Source: Nitriliruptorales bacterium (GTDB lineage Bacteria; Actinomycetota; Nitriliruptoria; Euzebyales; Egibacteraceae). From it: a stretch of 9,162 nucleotides of DNA. The stretch spans positions 1 to 9,162 of the forward strand of contig SLAO01000081.1 of NCBI GenBank assembly GCA_007126835.1, read 5' to 3'. Both the position numbers and the translations under genes were made by a program. The first letter of the stretch is position 1. Each line of letters begins with the position of its first letter. The notes beneath the pieces were generated by a model. It searched no databases. It saw only the letters and a program-made list of their open reading frames with translations, and was not told the DNA's origin. This document shows, in pieces, positions 5,272 to 9,162 of this stretch.

Positions 5272-6956
5272 CAGCTGGTCTCGGCAGCCTGCTGGCCGGC
5301 TTCGTCCGCCACGGTCCGGTCAGGGGTGAGCTGATCGGGGTCAACGAGCAGATGAACGACCGCCGGCCCATCGAACGCAAGGGCGCGAGCCAACGCTTCG
5401 GCGAACGCGTCGGTGCGCTCCACGGCTTCGGCGTGCGCGCCGTAGGACCGGGCCCATTGCACGAAGTCGGGGCCCAGCAGGTCGGTGGCGTGCACACGGC
5501 CGGGATAGCGGCGTTCCTGGTGCATGCGGATCGTGCCGTATCGCCGGTTGTCCACGACGAGCAGAACCAGCGCGGCGTGCTCTTGGACGGCGGTGGCGAG
5601 CTCGGCGCCGGTCATCTGCACGCACCCGTCACCGGCGACGGCCACGATCTGACGACCTGGGTGCTCGACGGCAGCGGCGATAGCGGCTGGCAGCCCGTAC
5701 CCCATCGCCCCGCTTTGCGGGCCGAGGTGACGCCGTTGGCCGGTGGCACGCAGGAAGCGCTGCACCCAGATGGCGTAGTTGCCGGCGCCGCTGGTGACCA
5801 CCGCGTCGTCGTCGAGCGCCTCGTCGAGGGCCGCGACCACATGAGCGAGGTCCAGCGCCCCTCGCGGATCCTCTGGGGTGACGAACGCGTGCAGTTGCTG
5901 CTTGGCCGCTTGGCGCCAGCCTGCCCAGCGGGAGGGGTCGGCGGTGACGTGGCGGCGCAGTGCCCCCGCCATGGCCGTGGGCGTGGCGCTGATCGGCAGC
6001 CAGGGTCGCACGACCGAACCGAGCGTCTGCCCGTCGGGGTGGACGTGGATGACGCGTTGTCGCGGGAGCGGCGCCTCGATCAGCTCCCACCCGCTGGTGG
6101 TGATCTCGCCCAGCCGGCTGCCGAGCGCCAGCACCACGTCGGCGTCGCGCACCCGCCGAGCCAGCTCCGGGTCGGTGGGGATCCCCAGGTGCCCGACGTA
6201 GCAGGGGTGGCCATGATCGACGACGTCGGCCCGGCGAAAACCCGCAGCGACCGGCACACCGCTGGCGTCGAGCCAGGCAGACAAGTCCGCCCGGGCCGTG
6301 GGGGTCCAGCCGCCGCCTCCGACGACGACCAACGGCCGTTCGGCGACGTGCAGCAGCGCCTGGACCTGCGCCAGCTGATCCTCCGACGGCGCGGGATCCG
6401 GCGCCGGCGCCGGCGCCACGACGGCGGCGGTGGTGGCCTCGGCCAGCACGTCTTCGGGCAGCTCGACGATCACCGGTCCCGGCCGGCCCGACGTGGCGAT
6501 GGCCGCCGCTCGCGCCAGCGTTTCAGACAGGCGGTCAGCGGCCATGACGCGCTCGACGCGCTTGGCCAGCGTGCCTTGCATCCCTCGGCAGTCGAGCTCC
6601 TGGAACGCGTCCCGGCCGAGATGCCGGCGCGGCACCTGCCCCACGAGCAGCAGCATCGGCGTGGAGCCTTGCCACGCCGTGTGCAGCCCGACCATCGCGT
6701 GGGTCGCGCCCGGACCTCGGGTCACCAGGCACACCCCGGGCCGCCCGGTCAGCCGGGCGTGGGCCTCGGCCATCGTGGCGGCGGCGCCCTCGTGGCGTGC
6801 CACCACGGTGCGGATCTCGTCACGCGCGTCGCGCAGCGCGTCGAGGACGGGCAGGTAGCTCTCGCCGGGCACGCAGAACACCGCACCGACCCCGAGCTCG
6901 GCGAGCTGCTCGACGACGACCGCGCCGCCGCTGCGCGAAGGCCCCACGCTGCTCAC
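5271..6956 (-). CDS. Acetolactate synthase-like thiamine diphosphate enzyme
   Basis: A 561-residue thiamine diphosphate (ThDP) enzyme with the three-domain plan of acetolactate synthase. The N-terminal pyrimidine-binding domain (about 10-175) contains ARHEGAA (53-59), with Glu56 as the expected cofactor-activating glutamate, followed by LVTRGPGATH (77-86). After an Ala-Pro linker (180-190) comes the central domain (about 195-335). The C-terminal pyrophosphate-binding domain (about 365-540) has SGAMGYGLPAAI (415-426) and GDG (442-444) spaced to Asp469-Asn470. The usual NN ending is DN here, but the Asn expected to bind Mg is kept. Likely chemistry is decarboxylation of a 2-oxoacid and ligation to an acceptor. 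No regulatory small subunit (ilvN) follows, so a housekeeping branched-chain role is unlikely and the substrate is open; other ALS-superfamily activities are possible. The start is GTG, 3 nt after the dnaB stop, without a clear ribosome-binding site; a second in-frame GTG three codons later is an alternative. Its stop overlaps the ybaK start. Confidence 0.93.
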   Translation of the reverse strand: MSSVGPSRSGGAVVVEQLAELGVGAVFCVPGESYLPVLDALRDARDEIRTVVARHEGAAATMAEAHARLTGRPGVCLVTRGPGATHAMVGLHTAWQGSTPMLLLVGQVPRRHLGRDAFQELDCRGMQGTLAKRVERVMAADRLSETLARAAAIATSGRPGPVIVELPEDVLAEATTAAVVAPAPAPDPAPSEDQLAQVQALLHVAERPLVVVGGGGWTPTARADLSAWLDASGVPVAAGFRRADVVDHGHPCYVGHLGIPTDPELARRVRDADVVLALGSRLGEITTSGWELIEAPLPRQRVIHVHPDGQTLGSVVRPWLPISATPTAMAGALRRHVTADPSRWAGWRQAAKQQLHAFVTPEDPRGALDLAHVVAALDEALDDDAVVTSGAGNYAIWVQRFLRATGQRRHLGPQSGAMGYGLPAAIAAAVEHPGRQIVAVAGDGCVQMTGAELATAVQEHAALVLLVVDNRRYGTIRMHQERRYPGRVHATDLLGPDFVQWARSYGAHAEAVERTDAFAEALARALAFDGPAVVHLLVDPDQLTPDRTVADEAGQQAAETS

Positions 6957-6959
6957 CGC

Positions 6960-8375
6960 CTACATCGGGCCGGGAGGCGGCGGCGGACCGGTGCTGCCGC
7001 GCGCCATGTTCGCAAAGCGGGAGTGGTGCCCGATGAAGCTCAGGCGCACCGTGCGCAGGGGCCCGTTGCGGTGCTTGGCCACGATCAGCTCGGCCTCCCC
7101 CTTCGCTGGCGATTCGGGGTCGTACACCTCGTCGCGGTAGATGAACGCGACGAGGTCAGCGTCTTGCTCGATCGAACCGGATTCTCGCAGGTCGGCCAGC
7201 TGGGGTCGGCGGTCGGTGCGGTCCTCGGGCTTGCGGGACAGCTGCGACAACGCGATCACCGGCACGTCGAGCTCCTTGGCGAGGATCTTCAAGCCTCGGG
7301 ACAGCTCGGAGACCTCCTGCACGCGGCTTTCGGCCCGGCGGTGCGACTGCATCAGCTGCAGGTAGTCGACGATGATCAAGTCGAGCCCGTGCTTTTGCTT
7401 GAGCCGGCGCGACTTGGAGCGCAGCTCCATCATGTTGAGCCCGGGGGTGTCGTCGATGAACAGCGGCGCTTCGGCCAGGCGCCCCATCGCCTGGGACAGC
7501 TTGGGCCAGTCGGCGTCCTGCAGACGCCCGGTGCGCAGACGCTCCGAGTCGACCTTGGCCTCGGACGCGAGCACGCGCTGGACGAGCTCGGTCTTGGACA
7601 TCTCCAGGCTGAACAGGGCGGCGGGGCGCCGCAGCTCCACAGCCACATTGGTCGCCAGGTTGGTGACCAACGTCGACTTCCCCATCCCCGGCCGTGCGGC
7701 GATGATCACCAGGTTCTGGTCCTGCAGCCCCGCGGTCAGGTCGTCGAAGTCGATGAACCCCGTCGCCAGGCCGGTGACCGCCGAGTCGCTTTCGTGGAGC
7801 TTCTCGATGAGCTCGAACGACTCGGTCAGCAACTCCTTCATCGGCGTGAACTCGCTGACCCGGCCGTGCTGCGAGACCTGGTACATCAGCGCCTCGGCGG
7901 CGTCGACCGACTCCTCGGCCCCCTGTTCGCCGTTATAGCCGATCCGGGTGATCTGCGTGCCCGCGTCGATCAGCCGCCGGCGCAGCGCCTGCTCGGCGAC
8001 GATGCGCGCGTAGTAGGCCGCGTTCGCCGCTGTGGGCACCCGGCTGATGAGGTCGCTGATCGCGACCACCCCGCCGACGGATTCGAGGGTGCCGCGGCCC
8101 TCGAGCTCGTCGCCGAGCGTGACGGGGTCGACCGGCTCGCCGCGGTCGTAGAGGTCGCAGATCGCCTCGAACAGCGTGCGATGCGCGCCGCGGTAGAAGT
8201 CGTCGGCGTGCACGACCTCGTTGACCTCGGCGATCGCGTCCTTGGACAGCAGCATGCTGCCGAGCACGCTGACCTCGGCTTCGAGATTGTGTGGCGGCAC
8301 TCGGTCGTAGCCACCGTCGACAGCGGGGAGGTGGCGGACGTTCGCGCCCGCGGCTTCGCCGGGCTGGCTCGCCAT
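6960..8375 (-). CDS. dnaB: Replicative DNA helicase DnaB
   Basis: A 471-residue hexameric replicative helicase of the DnaB family, which unwinds DNA ahead of the replisome and contacts primase. The N-terminal domain (about 25-130) begins with PPHNLEAEVSVLGSML (27-42). A linker region leads to the RecA-like ATPase domain with TGLATGFIDFDDLTAGL (201-217), the Walker A motif ARPGMGKST (227-235, Lys233), SLEMSK (256-261), Walker B LIIVDYLQLM (333-342, Asp337) and DLRESGSIEQDAD (395-407). HRNGP near residue 435 completes the core. The length is normal and no intein interrupts the P-loop region, a common insertion site in dnaB genes. The ATG at 8373-8375 follows AGAGAGGGAG (8381-8390) at a suitable distance. 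Upstream is rplI, the usual neighbour, here separated by 344 bp with a strong hairpin and DnaA-box-like sites. Downstream, the ThDP-enzyme gene begins after only 3 nt. Confidence 0.98.
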   Translation of the reverse strand: MASQPGEAAGANVRHLPAVDGGYDRVPPHNLEAEVSVLGSMLLSKDAIAEVNEVVHADDFYRGAHRTLFEAICDLYDRGEPVDPVTLGDELEGRGTLESVGGVVAISDLISRVPTAANAAYYARIVAEQALRRRLIDAGTQITRIGYNGEQGAEESVDAAEALMYQVSQHGRVSEFTPMKELLTESFELIEKLHESDSAVTGLATGFIDFDDLTAGLQDQNLVIIAARPGMGKSTLVTNLATNVAVELRRPAALFSLEMSKTELVQRVLASEAKVDSERLRTGRLQDADWPKLSQAMGRLAEAPLFIDDTPGLNMMELRSKSRRLKQKHGLDLIIVDYLQLMQSHRRAESRVQEVSELSRGLKILAKELDVPVIALSQLSRKPEDRTDRRPQLADLRESGSIEQDADLVAFIYRDEVYDPESPAKGEAELIVAKHRNGPLRTVRLSFIGHHSRFANMARGSTGPPPPPGPM

Positions 8376-8447
8376 GCGCGCTCCCTCTCTCGCTGATCCG
8401 GACGGTGAGGGCGGGTGTGTCGTGACAGCGCCTCAGCCACGATGGGC

Positions 8448-8453
8448 ACCGTA
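8448..8453 (-). promoter_or_regulatory. Candidate -10 element for the dnaB operon
   Basis: On the minus strand this reads TACGGT, fitting TANNNT, and would place transcription start near 8441, about 65 nt before the dnaB ATG. No recognisable -35 sits 17-18 bp upstream. The DnaA-box-like cluster lies immediately upstream of it, so DnaA could act on this promoter if it is real. Confidence 0.25.
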
Positions 8454-8493
8454 ACCGGAGCATGAGACAGCTGCTCGCGCTCCGACGAGCGTC

Positions 8494-8606
8494 TGTGGAT
8501 GGCTCCGTGGAGAGGGTGGGCAGCCCCTGTGGACGGCCCTCCCGACGGTGTGGACGGGTGCGCCAGGCGTGTGGACACCAGGCGGATATTCGTCCATCGC
8601 TCCACA
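8494..8606. promoter_or_regulatory. Cluster of DnaA-box-like nonamers upstream of dnaB
   Basis: Five nonamers resemble the GC-rich actinobacterial DnaA box (TTGTCCACA and relatives). Read on the minus strand they are CCATCCACA (8494-8502), CCGTCCACA (8528-8536), CCGTCCACA (8549-8557) and GTGTCCACA (8570-8578). On the plus strand there is CGCTCCACA (8598-8606). A degenerate CTCTCCACG lies at 8506-8514. Three consecutive boxes begin exactly 21 bp apart, about two helical turns, and the degenerate one is 22 bp before them, so the sites would lie on one face of the helix. Only one other TCCACA core was noticed in the window (7636-7641, inside dnaB). DnaA could regulate dnaB from here, or the site could titrate DnaA. 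No AT-rich unwinding element is present apart from GGATATTC (8584-8591). Confidence 0.55.
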
Positions 8607-8672
8607 GGGCGCCTGCGCGTTGAGCGGACACTTGCACGGGTGCCCCGAGCACGCCCGGCGGGAGACGCACGA

Positions 8673-8699
8673 CGGCCCCGGCAGGAGCTGCCGGGGCCG
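8673..8699 (-). terminator. Strong hairpin terminator of rplI
   Basis: CGGCCCCGGCAG and CTGCCGGGGCCG form a perfect 12-bp stem around a GAG loop, 20 nt beyond the rplI stop codon. The minus-strand sequence after it (TCGTGCGTCTCCC) has only scattered T residues, so this is a U-poor terminator. Its stability and position argue that most rplI-operon transcripts end here, leaving dnaB to its own promoter. Confidence 0.75.
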
Positions 8700-8719
8700 G
8701 TGGTCGATCGCGGTGTTGC

Positions 8720-9162
8720 CTACTCGGCGGCTGGGGTGATCTCCACGCGCAGCGTCGCCTCCACGTCGCGGTATACGTGCACGGGCACCTCGTGCTCACC
8801 CACCGACTTCAGCGGCCGCTCGAGGCGCAAGCGCTTCTTCTCGATGTGCACGCCGAGCTGCTGCTGGATCGCCTTGGTCAGCGCGGACACACCGACCGAC
8901 CCGTACAGCTGCCCATCTTCGCCGGCCTTGGCGCTCAGGGTCACCGGCGACGCCTCGAGCTCGGCCTTTTCCTGCTCGGCTTGCTCGTAGGACACCTCGG
9001 CGCGCTTGCTGCGGGCGCGGCGGATCACCTCGGCGTCGGCGAGCGCGCCCTTGGTGGCACGCATCGCCAGACCCCGCGGCATCAGGTAGTTGTTGCCGTA
9101 GCCGTCGGCCACGTCGACGACCTCGCCGGCGTCGCCGAGGTTGTCGACGTCCTTCTTCAGGA
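8720..9162 (-). CDS. rplI: 50S ribosomal protein L9 (5' end cut by window)
   Basis: This frame encodes 146 visible residues of ribosomal protein L9, which binds 23S rRNA through its N-terminal domain and reaches out from the L1-stalk side of the 50S subunit. The first visible residues are LKKDVDNLGDAGEVVDV, then ADGYGNNYLMPRGLAMRAT, the typical L9 signature region. A long charged helix follows (about ADAEVIRRARSKRAEVSYEQAEQEKAELEA), then the C-terminal domain with LYGSVGVSALTKAIQQQLGVHIEKKR. Only about four or five N-terminal residues are missing, so the start codon lies just beyond the right edge; the GTG at 9110-9112 is an internal valine. It ends with TAG and is followed by a strong hairpin. 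The usual upstream partners rpsF, ssb and rpsR would lie outside the window. Confidence 0.96.
   Translation of the reverse strand, partial: LKKDVDNLGDAGEVVDVADGYGNNYLMPRGLAMRATKGALADAEVIRRARSKRAEVSYEQAEQEKAELEASPVTLSAKAGEDGQLYGSVGVSALTKAIQQQLGVHIEKKRLRLERPLKSVGEHEVPVHVYRDVEATLRVEITPAAE

Larger units (their letters stand above)
8376..8719. other. 344-bp rplI-dnaB intergenic region
   Basis: No gene is supported here. Reading in the direction of transcription (right to left), it holds the rplI terminator hairpin, about 65 bp without recognised structure (8607-8672), the DnaA-box-like cluster, a candidate dnaB -10 element and the dnaB ribosome-binding site. Short frames that cross it have no protein-family similarity that I recognise. 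Confidence 0.7.

Noticed and set aside
6399..6417. GGCGCC-type short tandem repeat
   Set aside because: It encodes the Ala-Pro interdomain linker of the ThDP enzyme (residues about 180-190), which explains it.
6960..8375. Intein in dnaB
   Set aside because: Inteins often interrupt dnaB near the P-loop. Here the Walker A and later motifs run uninterrupted and the length is normal.
5352..8396. A 3-kb open frame on the plus strand, more than 1000 codons long
   Set aside because: It lies wholly antisense to dnaB and the ThDP-enzyme gene, both of which have intact catalytic motifs. Its product is Arg/Gly/Asp/His-rich with no recognisable domain. Long antisense frames are expected opposite GC-rich coding DNA.
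8376..8719. The chromosomal replication origin itself
   Set aside because: DnaA-box-like sites are present, but there is no AT-rich unwinding region and no dnaA or dnaN in view. The evidence supports a DnaA-binding regulatory site at most.

Overview
The window is GC-rich chromosomal DNA (about 70% G+C by eye), with GTG and ATG starts, very short gene junctions and no mobile elements. The rplI-dnaB order, a luciferase-like (LLM) oxidoreductase of the F420/flavin type and TANNNT-type -10 candidates point to a member of the Actinomycetota. I cannot name a genus from the sequence alone.

Layout from left to right. (1) Positions 3-2136, minus strand: a zinc-dependent medium-chain dehydrogenase followed by dhaK (dihydroxyacetone kinase, substrate-binding subunit). 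This looks like a polyol/ketotriose catabolic operon that probably continues past the left edge, where dhaL would be expected. (2) 2137-2332: a divergent intergenic region with a candidate promoter and a 9-codon mini-ORF whose stop overlaps the next start. (3) 2333-3808, plus strand: one protein joining an LLM oxidoreductase domain to a C-terminal hemerythrin-like (HHE) domain. (4) 3809-3885: a convergent gap with hairpins that could terminate both strands. (5) 3886-4599, minus strand: a YceH/DUF480 protein, possibly from a leaderless mRNA. (6) 4600-4791: an intergenic region holding four imperfect 20-bp tandem repeats. (7) 4792-8375, minus strand: a tightly packed cluster dnaB > acetolactate-synthase-like ThDP enzyme > ybaK, with a 3-nt gap at the first junction and a 1-nt overlap at the second. 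(8) 8376-8719: an intergenic region with a strong rplI terminator hairpin and a cluster of DnaA-box-like nonamers, three of them spaced exactly 21 bp apart. (9) 8720-9162, minus strand: rplI, cut at its 5' end by the window edge.

No wholly new multi-gene system is evident. The observations most worth a second look are the phased DnaA-box-like array upstream of dnaB, the LLM-hemerythrin fusion, the ABBA-pattern 20-bp repeats upstream of yceH, and the coupling of a ThDP carboligase and a tRNA-editing protein to the replicative helicase gene.
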